A stretch of 25,120 bases of DNA from JBCDBL01 sp039183635 (GTDB lineage: Bacteria; Pseudomonadota; Alphaproteobacteria; Caulobacterales; Parvularculaceae), in contig JBCDBL010000062.1 in assembly GCA_039183635.1 (NCBI GenBank), positions 1 to 25,120 of the forward strand, read 5' to 3'. A program made the translations under genes and the position numbers. A model generated the notes under the pieces. It ran no database searches. It was given only the letters and a program-made list of their open reading frames with translations, and was not told the DNA's origin. How positions within the stretch are numbered: the stretch's first letter is position 1; every line of letters begins with the position of its first letter. This document shows, in pieces, positions 16,014 through 24,478 of the stretch.

Positions 16014-17042
16014 CTAACGCCAAACATTCCGAAGAATGCGCAGATAGTTTTCGCCAAGAATCGCTCGGGTTGCTTCCTCGCCATATCCCGCCCCCAACAT
16101 CATTGCTGTCAATTCGGTCAACTGTTCCGGCATGGCGTAGCTAAACCCTGGCCAATCGGCCGCAGCGGCCATGGGCCATTCCTCGGGACGCGCCCGCGCC
16201 CAATCGTTCAAGGCCGTGCTGTCAAACACCACATCGAATCCGATGCCGGCGTGTTGCGCTCCCACAAGCTCAACCACGTAATCCAAATGTCGAAACAATG
16301 ATTCCGTCGTGCAATCAGGATCGCCGAGATATTCGCTGGAGCCGGAGACCCCCACCAGTCCGCCGGACGCGGCCGCCGCCTTGATCTGGTCGTCATCAAG
16401 ATTGCGGAAGCTCCTATGGATCGCGTTGACGTTTGAATGTGTGAACGCCATTGGTTTCGTCGTGCGCTCCAACGCCTCGAGCGACGTTCGTTTGCCCACA
16501 TGGCTAAGATCGATGAAAATCCCCTGGGTCTGCAGTTCGTCTACGAACAAACGTCCAAGATTGGTAAGGCCGCCGTCATTATCCTCCGCGCATCCGCCGC
16601 CGATTGAGTTTGTATTGTTGAATGCGAGAATGGTCTGACGTACGCCGAGCTTGTAGAAAACATCGGCCAGATCGAGGTTGCGATCGAAGCAGCGCATGCC
16701 CTCAAACTGAAGAATGATTGCGATTTTCCCCGACTGTCTGGCTGCGAGAATATCATCAGCTGTCTCTACAAGGAGGTATTTTTCTGCATTTTGAGCGATA
16801 TAACGACGCGCCCATCCGACAAGCTCAATTGCGCCTTTTACATCGTGATTGTCGCCAGCCAGCGTCAGCCCGATGGCGTTGACGCCGGCGGCTCGAAAAC
16901 GCTCCAGCCGACTCCAATCATTTCCGACCTTGACAACGCCTGGGAGATCGACAGGCCACACATTGTCCCAAACCAATGCCTCGCGCACAAGCGCGGCGGC
17001 CTCGTCTTTCAGTGAGCTCGATTTCGCCGTGGTTATCGACAT
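16014..17042 (-). CDS. membrane-dipeptidase (renal dipeptidase) family protein with altered metal site
   Basis: A 342-residue protein of peptidase family M19 (PF01244). These are zinc enzymes that cut dipeptides, including those with D-residues or a dehydro residue, and sometimes lactones. Conserved positions are E114 (LQFEGM), H181 (IDLSHVG), H202 (FTHSN), R213 (SFRNLDDD) and D270 (GIGFDVVFD). The first metal motif HxD, expected near residue 27, reads VWDNVWPVD, so its His is absent. This may leave a single-metal site or another chemistry. There is no signal peptide, so it is probably cytosolic. It starts with ATG at 17042 with only a weak ribosome site. It heads the downstream part of the minus-strand operon after a 350-bp gap that may hold its own promoter. 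Confidence 0.88.
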   Translation of the reverse strand: MSITTAKSSSLKDEAAALVREALVWDNVWPVDLPGVVKVGNDWSRLERFRAAGVNAIGLTLAGDNHDVKGAIELVGWARRYIAQNAEKYLLVETADDILAARQSGKIAIILQFEGMRCFDRNLDLADVFYKLGVRQTILAFNNTNSIGGGCAEDNDGGLTNLGRLFVDELQTQGIFIDLSHVGKRTSLEALERTTKPMAFTHSNVNAIHRSFRNLDDDQIKAAAASGGLVGVSGSSEYLGDPDCTTESLFRHLDYVVELVGAQHAGIGFDVVFDSTALNDWARARPEEWPMAAAADWPGFSYAMPEQLTELTAMMLGAGYGEEATRAILGENYLRILRNVWR

Positions 17043-17392
17043 GGTAGGTATCGTCCGCTTTCAGCCATCAATAAAGAAAATTGGTTTTCAATCACGAAGA
17101 AGCATACAGTACTGTTTGTATCACAGTAAATTCTGATCACAAGGCGGAAGTTGGTTCTCAAGGCTTATGCTAATTCTGCCGTAGTGATGGCGTACGCAAT
17201 CGAGGCGGATTTGGGTGAAGTCCGCCCCATACAGCTTTCCGGAATGGTGGAGGAGCAATCGGCATGCTTCCATCATGCCGCAAGGTTAAGCATCTCGCCG
17301 CTGCGGATCTGCCGCGCCAATGTTAAAGGATAGTGGCCCGTCACCTGTCCGCCCGTGAGGCGCATTCAAGGCGTTTTGCAGGTGGAAGGTTT
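17043..17392. other. intergenic stretch between the GGT-like and dipeptidase genes
   Basis: A 350-bp gap without a supported gene. The part near the dipeptidase gene holds a promoter candidate and a small palindrome. The part at 17150-17392 has short open frames on both strands, and the minus frame reads NALNAPHGRTGDGPLSFNIG. That looks like decayed coding or mobile DNA, but I cannot name it. Confidence 0.5.
17106..17142 (-). promoter_or_regulatory. candidate promoter with palindrome upstream of the dipeptidase gene
   Basis: On the minus strand TTGTGA (17142-17137) and TACAAA (17120-17115) are spaced 16 bp apart. The palindrome ACAGTACTGT (17106-17115) overlaps the -10 and expected start site, as an operator would. 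The distance to the dipeptidase ATG is about 65 nt. This is motif reading only. Confidence 0.3.
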
Positions 17393-19162
17393 TTAGACGG
17401 CGAAGGCCTGAGCCGTTCGTCGAGGGTCGCCGCATGCGGATGCCGTTCCATCGGGTTTGATCGAAATGCCGTCGAATGAGCCCATCCACCACGTCCAGGG
17501 CGATGTAACGTCCGCTTTTGCCTCGTTTGAACGTAAGTAGTCGATCGTATCGCGGCCCATGTCGGACTCAATTGTCAGCTTTGTGAAGTCATGCATCGAT
17601 GCCCCGCCAAACCTTGGTTTGTGAACGGATTTTTCGATATCCATGTTGAAGTCGAGAATATTGATGGAGTTTTGAACGATATTCTCGGTTAAAGAGCCGC
17701 TTGGGCTGCCGGACGCAAGGACGGGTTTGCCATCTTGCAGGAACATGTTTGGGCAGACCCGCGCGTGCGTGCGCATATCCTCGCCTGGCACGCCAGACCC
17801 GAGATGGATAAGTCCGGCGCAGACGTATACGCCGTCGACAAAGATTTTTGTTGTATACGGAAGCGACATGACCGAATGCAAAACTGTTGCAACGTTGCCA
17901 TCTTTATCGATAACCGTGACTTGATTTGAGCCGGGCGGCGGTTCGCTCCCTCCTGTGAAATTCTCGTAAGGGCTTTTGGGCGCGCCGGAGAGATTTGCGA
18001 AGCGTTCAGCAGCATAATCCTTCGATAGCGATTTTTCTACTGGCGGGATATCGCCGGTAAAGCGAGCGGAGACCGCATCGGCATACACCTGTCCGATGAT
18101 CTGCATGAGCTTCAAGGTCAATTCCGGAGACTGATAAGCCGGTCCCGTCGACTGCACATCGATAAGCTCAACCATATTCATGATTTCAATGAGCGCTTGG
18201 CCGCCAAAGTCGGGCGCCGGCGAACCAACGAGTTCAAATCCACGATAAGATCCGCGTGCTGGCGTTTGCCATATTGGTTCGTATGCAGCCATATCCTCCA
18301 TGGTCACATAACCGCCATTCGCCTGGACGGCGTCAACATAGTTTTGCGCAAACTCACCATTGTAGAAGTAATCGCCGCCTTCTTCAGCAAGCCGTTCAAG
18401 CGTGTCCGCATGACGCCGTTGAATCAGCTTTTCGCCGATATTCAAAAGTCGCTCATTGCGGTAATACATCTCTCGACCTTGCGGGTGCACGCCGAGACCA
18501 GGGCTTTCCAGGAACATCTCGCCCCATAGAAAGGGATGAATTTCAAAACCCTCTCGCGCATAGTGAATCGCCGGAGCCATGACCGTTTTGCGGGGAAGCC
18601 TGCCATGGCGTTTAAGCGCGGCCTCGAAGCCGCCCCAGAAGCCCGGCACAGGTGAAAGCGCGCCGGTGCGCGCACTGGGACCAAGCAACTTGGCGATACC
18701 TGCAATCTGGCCTTCGAAAACCGGATGGGCCTTCGGAGCATTCATTGATCCGTTCACATAAGAGAATTCGCCGGTGGCTGCTTCATAGTAAAGCATGGAG
18801 AAAGCGCCGGAGAGCGTTGTCATATGAGGTTCGACAACGCATTGCGCGATAGATGCAGCGCAAATGGCGTCGGCGGCGGACCCGCCCATCCTAAGCATGT
18901 CGGTGGCGGCTTCGGTTGCGAGTGGATGTGTCGAAACTGCGACGCCTTGCGTGCCTGAAACACCCTTCTTTTTTCCAAATTCCGCCATTGAAACCAACTT
19001 CTTGCGCTGGCGGTCGCTAGGTGGACGCCAATGGCTGCTTTTTTTCGCTTGGGCTGTCGATGCTGACGATAAAGAAAGGCCAGTCGCGGCCGCCCCAACC
19101 ACAGTCGTCTGCAAAAAGTTCCGGCGGTTTTGAAGGAAACTCAATTTAAACTTCTCCCGCAC
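17393..19162 (-). CDS. Tat-exported gamma-glutamyltransferase-fold hydrolase, atypical active site
   Basis: A 589-residue frame of the Ntn-type gamma-glutamyltranspeptidase family (PF01019). The N terminus has RRNFLQTTVVGAAATG and ends STAQA, a twin-arginine signal for periplasmic export. Family landmarks are GGSAADAICAASIAQCVVEP (93-112), PGFWGGFEAALKRHGRLP, GGYVTMEDMAAYEP and ASGSPSGS. The autoprocessing site, normally TTHFSVVD, reads GSNQVTVID (411-419), aligning S412 with the catalytic Thr. The Arg of FREMAP (gamma-glutamyl binding) is missing (VNGSMNAP), and so is the NNEMDDF Asp motif. The frame begins with GTG at 19162, but TTG at 19144 is a better start because GGGAG lies 9 nt upstream; this gives 583 residues. 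It heads the minus-strand cluster. It is probably an amidase or acylase with another substrate. Confidence 0.9.
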   Translation of the reverse strand: MREKFKLSFLQNRRNFLQTTVVGAAATGLSLSSASTAQAKKSSHWRPPSDRQRKKLVSMAEFGKKKGVSGTQGVAVSTHPLATEAATDMLRMGGSAADAICAASIAQCVVEPHMTTLSGAFSMLYYEAATGEFSYVNGSMNAPKAHPVFEGQIAGIAKLLGPSARTGALSPVPGFWGGFEAALKRHGRLPRKTVMAPAIHYAREGFEIHPFLWGEMFLESPGLGVHPQGREMYYRNERLLNIGEKLIQRRHADTLERLAEEGGDYFYNGEFAQNYVDAVQANGGYVTMEDMAAYEPIWQTPARGSYRGFELVGSPAPDFGGQALIEIMNMVELIDVQSTGPAYQSPELTLKLMQIIGQVYADAVSARFTGDIPPVEKSLSKDYAAERFANLSGAPKSPYENFTGGSEPPPGSNQVTVIDKDGNVATVLHSVMSLPYTTKIFVDGVYVCAGLIHLGSGVPGEDMRTHARVCPNMFLQDGKPVLASGSPSGSLTENIVQNSINILDFNMDIEKSVHKPRFGGASMHDFTKLTIESDMGRDTIDYLRSNEAKADVTSPWTWWMGSFDGISIKPDGTASACGDPRRTAQAFAV

Positions 19163-19201
19163 CCTGAAAGTGGCGCAACTCTTTCAAAAAACACCCTTTT
19201 A

Positions 19202-19230
19202 CTAATACATACACTTGTGTAGAATATCAA
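19202..19230 (-). promoter_or_regulatory. candidate promoter of the GGT-like gene with a dyad in the spacer
   Basis: On the minus strand TTGATA (19230-19225) and TATTAG (19207-19202) are spaced exactly 17 bp. The dyad TACAC-TT-GTGTA (19210-19221, plus-strand reading) lies between them, where a repressor or activator could act. The gene start is 40-58 nt downstream. The remainder of the 291-bp divergent region (19163-19453) also holds TTGACA at 19337-19342, pointing to the plus strand, without a convincing -10. Confidence 0.4.
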
Positions 19231-19453
19231 GTCGTTCGTGGCTGTTGTTGACGGCTGAGCGCGCAGGAAAGCGCACTCGCTCTGCAAAGCGGCCGGCGTA
19301 TGTTGAATTGAGTTGCGGCTGTTGTTTTTTTGTCGTTTGACATTGCGCGCCGTGAAAGCCTTTGTTCATTTGAATGAAAGTTTTCGCCGGCTTTGGGGAA
19401 GCCTGTTTCGGTCGGCGTGACGTACGCAAAATCGGTATTGTGAACGTTTTATT

Positions 19454-20362
19454 ATGATGGCCCAAAAAGATCGCGATATTTCTGCCTCGCTCATTGTCGA
19501 CCGGTCCATGACTCAGCTGGAAATCGCGTCGTTTTTCGTGATTGTGCTTGTTCTGTCGAGCGCGGCCGTATCCTTAAGAGGGTTCCCTGAGCCTGGGGTC
19601 GGACAGTCGGCCGGGATGGCCTGGTTTCAAGGCGCCGCCTTCCTCATCGCTTTCATACCGATGTTAGGCGCCATCGCTTGTGCAGCCTTGTTTCGTGGGC
19701 GGCGAGGTTTAAACCTTCTATGGTTGCGAACAAAAAAACTCCGTATAAATTATAATTTATATGTATTTTCCTTTTTTTCTGTCGTTTTCGTAAACATAAT
19801 TCATGGAGTAATCATATCGCTATGGATGGGGACGCCGTTCTTGCATGGTTCCCCTGGCGAACTTCTCGCGGGATTTTCGATTTCATTCGCCATTCTTTTG
19901 GTGCTTGTCATTGGTGAGGAACTCGGCTGGCGAGGATATGCTCAGCCCGGTCTTCAAGCGTATGTTACGCCGTTTACGACAAGCTTAATCATTGGAGTTA
20001 TCTGGGGCGTATGGCACTATCTGGTGTTTTGGGGGTACTACGTCGCAATTACGGGTAACGAGATATATGGTTGGATAGGCGTATCGGAAATGACGATTTT
20101 GCCAATTCTATTCTCGTTCGTATTCACATGGATGTTCAACAAATGCCACGGCGCAATGATTACGGCGTTAATTTTACATGCCGCCAACAATGCGGCGACT
20201 GGCGTGTTTGTGAATCATCAAATTCTTGAAGATGCGCGCGGTCTTGACTTTTTTGTTGTAAGTCATGGCTCGGCGCTACCGTTCTTGATCATCGTGGTCT
20301 TCCTCATCGCACGCGATCGAGAGATGTTTTTTAGGCGGGTTGGGGACGATGCCGATTGTTAA
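19454..20362 (+). CDS. CPBP-family intramembrane metalloprotease
   Basis: A 302-residue membrane protein of the CAAX-protease/bacteriocin-processing (CPBP, PF02517) family, with about eight hydrophobic segments. The three catalytic motifs are present: E155-E156 in IGEELGWRGYAQP, H188 in GVIWGVWHYLVF, and H242 with N245/N246 in LHAANNA. Bacterial members cleave membrane-proximal peptides, and some act in bacteriocin processing or self-immunity; most are uncharacterised. It is transcribed away from the GGT-like gene across a 291-bp divergent region. Start codons ATG 19454 and ATG 19457 are adjacent and neither has a clear Shine-Dalgarno. It is followed 202 bp later by an alpha/beta hydrolase gene on the same strand. 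Confidence 0.9.
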   Translation: MMAQKDRDISASLIVDRSMTQLEIASFFVIVLVLSSAAVSLRGFPEPGVGQSAGMAWFQGAAFLIAFIPMLGAIACAALFRGRRGLNLLWLRTKKLRINYNLYVFSFFSVVFVNIIHGVIISLWMGTPFLHGSPGELLAGFSISFAILLVLVIGEELGWRGYAQPGLQAYVTPFTTSLIIGVIWGVWHYLVFWGYYVAITGNEIYGWIGVSEMTILPILFSFVFTWMFNKCHGAMITALILHAANNAATGVFVNHQILEDARGLDFFVVSHGSALPFLIIVVFLIARDREMFFRRVGDDADC

Positions 20363-20422
20363 GATGCAACGGAGCTTTGGCTTAGGTCCGGGACGTTGCC
20401 GCGAAACATATGGAATTCATGA

Positions 20423-20440
20423 CCCCGCATATGGGCGGGG
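20423..20440. other. GC-rich hairpin after the CPBP gene
   Basis: CCCCGC (20423-20428) and GCGGGG (20435-20440) pair perfectly around a 6-nt loop about 60 nt after the CPBP stop. There is no T tract, so it is a weak terminator candidate. Confidence 0.3.
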
Positions 20441-20508
20441 CAATTGGAAGATTGGCCAACATATTGCTTGTTACTTGAAAAAAAACAATAGTGTATGAAT
20501 TGAATATG

Positions 20509-20520
20509 AGATCATGATCT
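20509..20520. promoter_or_regulatory. 12-bp palindrome upstream of the alpha/beta hydrolase
   Basis: AGATCATGATCT is an exact palindrome 44 nt before the ATG at 20565. A poor promoter pair (TTGCTT at 20465, AATAGT 17 bp later) lies upstream. Possible operator, by position only. Confidence 0.3.
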
Positions 20521-20564
20521 GTAAAGTAAGCGCAGCAAATTGCGCGCTGATTGGAAGCTGATGT

Positions 20565-21569
20565 ATGAAGTATATTAAAGTTACAGCCCTTACGATTTTT
20601 TTTGTGGGCATCGGTATTCCACTGCTCGGTCTGGGGTATCAAGCTGTTGGGTTGGCTGGTGATGCAGCCATTCGTAAGCAAATTAATGCGCCGGGCGAAA
20701 TAATCAGCGTCGGTGACTTTTCCATGCATATTCATTGCTCGGGACCGGCGGAAACGGGAGCGCCGACCGTGATTTTGGAAGCCGGCAATTCTGAATGGTC
20801 GTCCGCGTGGGCGCATGTGCAAGCTGACCTTGAGAAGTCAATTCGGGTCTGTTCGTATGATCGCCAGGGATATGCATGGAGCGACGCAAGCAACGATGCG
20901 GTCACAGCGGCCAACGCCGTTCAGCATTTGAACAGCCTGCTTGAAGAAAGTGGTGAGCGTGGTCCATTCATCGTCGTCGCACATTCGCTCGGATATGTTT
21001 TTGCAAGGCGTTACGCCTATGAGTTTACCGATCAAGTCGCCGGTTTGGTTGTGATTGATGGCGGACCGCCTGGGCGTTATTCAACTTATACGAATGAATT
21101 ACGTAAGGCGTTTGCTGATAGTGAGGCAGTTTACGGACGACTTGAGCCTCTTGCACGTTTTGGCGTGTTGCGCGCGACCGGGTTAATGTCGAACCCTATG
21201 AAGGACTTGCCCAAGGATGCGTACTTGGCTGTTAAGGCGTTCGGCGCGGAAGAAAAGACGGCGCGTGCGATCGCCCGGGAGTACGTTCGTATGGATAATC
21301 TCTATAGTGAGGCGGCGGCCATGGCGTCGCTGGGCGCAATACCTCTGACTGTTATAAGTGCGGATAATAGCTATCCCGATTTACCTGCGTTGACGGTAAC
21401 CATGCTTAAATACAATGAAGAGTTGGCCAGGTCATTTTCGAGTAACGGCAGGCATGTCATGATTGAAGGCGTCGACCACTTCGGCCTGCTATCGAATAGG
21501 CAAGCGGCCAGGCAAATAGCCGAAGAAGTTCGCTTGACATCGAGAAGGATTGATAATCATGACGAATGA
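20565..21569 (+). CDS. membrane-anchored alpha/beta hydrolase
   Basis: A 334-residue protein with an N-terminal hydrophobic helix (about residues 6-30, ALTIFFVGIGIPLLGLG) that probably anchors it with the catalytic domain outside the cytosol. The alpha/beta hydrolase core shows VILEAGNSEWSSAW (oxyanion region), SYDRQGYAWSD, and the nucleophile elbow VVAHSLGY with S141. The base is H305 in EGVDHFGLL. The acid is probably D267 (ISADNSY) or D272. This form resembles hydrolases annotated as alpha/beta hydrolase fold-1 of unknown substrate. ATG 20565 is supported by GGAAG 7 nt upstream. It lies between the CPBP protease and the S9 peptidase and may share their regulation. An esterase, amidase or peptidase role is equally possible. 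Confidence 0.87.
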   Translation: MKYIKVTALTIFFVGIGIPLLGLGYQAVGLAGDAAIRKQINAPGEIISVGDFSMHIHCSGPAETGAPTVILEAGNSEWSSAWAHVQADLEKSIRVCSYDRQGYAWSDASNDAVTAANAVQHLNSLLEESGERGPFIVVAHSLGYVFARRYAYEFTDQVAGLVVIDGGPPGRYSTYTNELRKAFADSEAVYGRLEPLARFGVLRATGLMSNPMKDLPKDAYLAVKAFGAEEKTARAIAREYVRMDNLYSEAAAMASLGAIPLTVISADNSYPDLPALTVTMLKYNEELARSFSSNGRHVMIEGVDHFGLLSNRQAARQIAEEVRLTSRRIDNHDE

Positions 21570-21663
21570 AACGTGTGCGAACAGGCTTGTTTTGAATGTG
21601 GGAAATCATGCGTCGGGAAGGACGCCTTACTGAATTTTCTATTTTGTTTCACAAAGCCGCTTA

Positions 21664-21693
21664 TTGTTAAGGCGTGGATTGTAGTTTTATACA
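21664..21693 (+). promoter_or_regulatory. candidate promoter of the S9 peptidase gene
   Basis: TTGTTA (21664-21669) and TATACA (21688-21693) are spaced 18 bp apart in the 217-bp gap before the peptidase gene. The -10 is fair and the -35 moderate. Confidence 0.35.
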
Positions 21694-21786
21694 GATGAAA
21701 CTGCTGAAGTGCGCAATCCGCGCTTACGGAATGTTAGGCATGCTAAAAAATAGAAATGATTTTTACAAATTATTGGAGGATTGTTC

Positions 21787-24246
21787 GTGTTCACAATAAG
21801 CATTATTCAGAGATTATCTATCGTTTTATTGCTGCTCGCATCGGCGTGTAATGAGTCAGGCGAACGCTCTGATTTTTCTGCGAGTGATGTCGCCGGGCCG
21901 ACAAAAGAGGACTTTTCTCAAGCGGTTGCTATGCGCGATGGAAAACTGCGCGCCCTTATTCGCAATGCTTCTATCACGCCGAATTGGATAGGAGAAGGCG
22001 AGACCTTTTGGCATGCGTTACAACAGGAGGAGGGGTTCACGTACCATGAAGTGATTTCCGAAACAGGGCAGTCGAAACCACTTTTTGACCACGACATTCT
22101 GGCATCGGAGCTGTCAAATACTTTAAATACGGAAATTAACCCCGGGGCCTTGCCCATTCGATTGGTGCAGTATCAGGCGGCAAACAAAACATTCGAGGCT
22201 GTTTACGGCGGTCAGAAAATCGTTTGCGATTTAACGCCCGAGATTTCTTGTTCGAAGGTTAAGACGGCGGTGACGCCAGGCCTGCTTTTTTCCCCGGATA
22301 ATTCCATGGCGGCGTTTACACGCGGTAACAACGTTTGGTTAAAAGAGCTCGCGACGGGTAAAGAGCGCCCCCTGACAAATGACGGGACGCCATTTTATGC
22401 GTGGGGGAAACGGCCGGACACAAGTTTGTCTGCGATCCCGGAACAACGCGACGGCAGGGTAATGCCTCCCTTTCTTTCTGAGTGGTCCCCGGATAGTTCC
22501 AAACTTATCGTTTACCGTACGGATGAGCGGAACGTGGGTGTGTACCCTTTCGTGGAATGGACGCCAGCTGATGGAAAGACGCGCCCTCAACTTTACCAAC
22601 TGCGTATCCCCATGCTTGGAGAAGAGTTGCCGAACGTAGAAGTGGCGGTTATCGATGTCGCTTCTGGAGAGCGTTGGTTTGTTGAAGACGTGCCCGGTTA
22701 TGAGATGTTGTCTCCGGTCAATGGCATCATTGGTTGGAGCGACTTGGAAGACAAAGCTTACTTTCTAGTTGAACGTTTGGGCGCCAAAGCCTTGGCGCTC
22801 GTGCAGGCGTCGAAAGACGGGACGCAAGTATTGTACGAAGAGGAATCGAACTCAATCGTCAGGCACAATCAAAGTTTGTACGGTGCCCCAAACATTCACT
22901 TGATAAATAATAAAGAAGAGCTGCTATGGTTTTCCGAACGATCAGGTTGGGGGCATATCTATCGGATCGACTTAAAATCAGGAAACATTTTAAATGCCGT
23001 GACGAGCGGTGAATGGACTGTACTCGATATAATTAAAGTCGATGACGACGCAGAAGTGATTTATTTCACTGCTGGCGGGCGAGAAGAGGGGAGGGACCCG
23101 TACTATCGGCATTTGTACAAAGTCAGATATGACGGAACCGAGCTCACGCTTTTGACGCCTGAGAACGCTAACCATGGTTTTAGCGGATCGCCAAGTCAGA
23201 TGCTGCAAATGTTGCTTGGGGCGCCCGTTCCGCCACAGTGGATCTCACCTGACGGTCGGTTTGCTGTCGCGACATACGCGACAATGAAAGAGCCTTCTGT
23301 CACTGTGCTTCGTGACCTTGATAATGACGGTGAAGTAATCGCTGAGGTCGCACGTGCTGACGTCCGCAAACTGGAAAACGCAGGTTTTACGCCTCCAGAG
23401 AGGTTTTCTGCGATTGCCGCTGATGGCGAGACGCCGATATACGGCGTCATGTACTTTCCCTCGAACTTTAATCCGCATAAAAAATACCCTGTCGTTAATG
23501 CACTTTATGCCGGGCCGCAAGTTATAACCGCTCCTGTCGACTACATGGAGGCCTCGGGCGCCTCCGCTCTTAGCGGTCAAATAAATCGAACGGCGTTGGC
23601 GAATCTTGGATTTATTGTTGTGACTGTTGATGGTCGGGGAACGCCATTTCGATCGCGATCTTTTCAGATGGCGAGCTTTGGCGAACATCACGGCGATGTC
23701 ACACTCAATGACCACAGGGCGGCGCTTGAACAGCTCGGCGCTGAGCGTCCTTATATGGACTTAAGTCGTGTCGGCGTTTATGGATCCTCCTGGGGCGGGT
23801 ATCACGCTGCGCGCGCTATCTTGATTCACAATGACTTTTATGACGCCGCAGTCGCTTCTGCGGGGGTGCACACCTGGCATACATTGTATGGCGGATTTGA
23901 GCGTTTCATAGGGCTTCCCGACTATGGCGATGGCGTTGCAATAAGCCCAACGCCCAATGCAGTTCCAGAAAATTATGTGAAGATCAATAATACAACTTAT
24001 GCAGATCAACTCGTAGGTCACCTGTTAATAATGTACTACGGTAATGACGAAAATGTGCCGCCATCGACAAACATCTCGCTCGTGAAAGCCTTGGCCGAAG
24101 CGGGCAAGGATTTCGATCTGTTTTATGTGCCAAACCAGCCGCATTACTATTTCGCGGCGCCCTATGCACAGGCGAAGATTTGGCGGTATATGGTCGAGCA
24201 TGTTATGAAAGCGCCGCCTCCCGAATTTGACATGAATATGGACTAA
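21787..24246 (+). CDS. S9 family (DPP IV-like) lipoprotein peptidase
   Basis: A serine peptidase of the prolyl oligopeptidase/dipeptidyl-peptidase IV family (about 819 residues). I start it at GTG 21787 because GGAGGA (21775-21780) lies 6 nt upstream; TTG at 21781 is also in frame. The N terminus is a lipoprotein signal (LSIVLLLLASAC). Residues about 50-560 form the DPP IV-type propeller, beginning with RNASITPNWIGEGETFWHAL. The C-terminal catalytic domain has nucleophile S668 in YGSSWGGYHAAR, acid D754 in YYGNDENVPP and base H786 in NQPHYYF. Such enzymes remove dipeptides, often after Pro or Ala, from short peptides. It is probably anchored in the envelope and supplies small peptides. Length fits the family, and no frameshift is seen. 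Confidence 0.92.
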   Translation: MFTISIIQRLSIVLLLLASACNESGERSDFSASDVAGPTKEDFSQAVAMRDGKLRALIRNASITPNWIGEGETFWHALQQEEGFTYHEVISETGQSKPLFDHDILASELSNTLNTEINPGALPIRLVQYQAANKTFEAVYGGQKIVCDLTPEISCSKVKTAVTPGLLFSPDNSMAAFTRGNNVWLKELATGKERPLTNDGTPFYAWGKRPDTSLSAIPEQRDGRVMPPFLSEWSPDSSKLIVYRTDERNVGVYPFVEWTPADGKTRPQLYQLRIPMLGEELPNVEVAVIDVASGERWFVEDVPGYEMLSPVNGIIGWSDLEDKAYFLVERLGAKALALVQASKDGTQVLYEEESNSIVRHNQSLYGAPNIHLINNKEELLWFSERSGWGHIYRIDLKSGNILNAVTSGEWTVLDIIKVDDDAEVIYFTAGGREEGRDPYYRHLYKVRYDGTELTLLTPENANHGFSGSPSQMLQMLLGAPVPPQWISPDGRFAVATYATMKEPSVTVLRDLDNDGEVIAEVARADVRKLENAGFTPPERFSAIAADGETPIYGVMYFPSNFNPHKKYPVVNALYAGPQVITAPVDYMEASGASALSGQINRTALANLGFIVVTVDGRGTPFRSRSFQMASFGEHHGDVTLNDHRAALEQLGAERPYMDLSRVGVYGSSWGGYHAARAILIHNDFYDAAVASAGVHTWHTLYGGFERFIGLPDYGDGVAISPTPNAVPENYVKINNTTYADQLVGHLLIMYYGNDENVPPSTNISLVKALAEAGKDFDLFYVPNQPHYYFAAPYAQAKIWRYMVEHVMKAPPPEFDMNMD

Positions 24247-24478
24247 GGAACGGTTGAACAACTTTTGATGTTGGGTGATTTCTTTTTGTATCCATTTTAT
24301 AAAGTGAACGGATTGTTGTAATACTACGCCTTATAGAAGGAGCTTTTACGTTTTAGGTGCGGGCTCGGATGAATGTGGCTTGCGCCCTTAAATGCTTCGC
24401 CATTTGAAGGTTGAGTTTGCCAACCCGGTGATCTGTCGCCGAATATGTCCTTGAATGGGGATTGAGTTTCGTGGGGGA
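24247..24478. other. non-coding stretch after the S9 peptidase gene
   Basis: No supported gene or terminator is seen. A minus-strand frame across it (24536-24324) ends GASHIHPSPHLKRKSSFYKA but matches no family I know and overlaps the IS630 relic. Confidence 0.4.

Noticed and set aside
17106..17128. LexA-like CTGT...ACAG arrangement upstream of the dipeptidase gene
   Set aside because: Spacing is 7 rather than 8, and alphaproteobacterial LexA uses a different (GTTC direct repeat) site.
17345..17354. 10-bp match (CCTGTCCGCC) to the 3' end of tRNA-Ser, possible attachment site
   Set aside because: Too short, and in the middle rather than at the edge of the block; an attachment repeat would normally be longer.
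21787..24246. S9 protein as a lasso-peptide isopeptidase
   Set aside because: No lasso precursor, B or C proteins are present in the window, and the N-terminal part is of DPP IV type.
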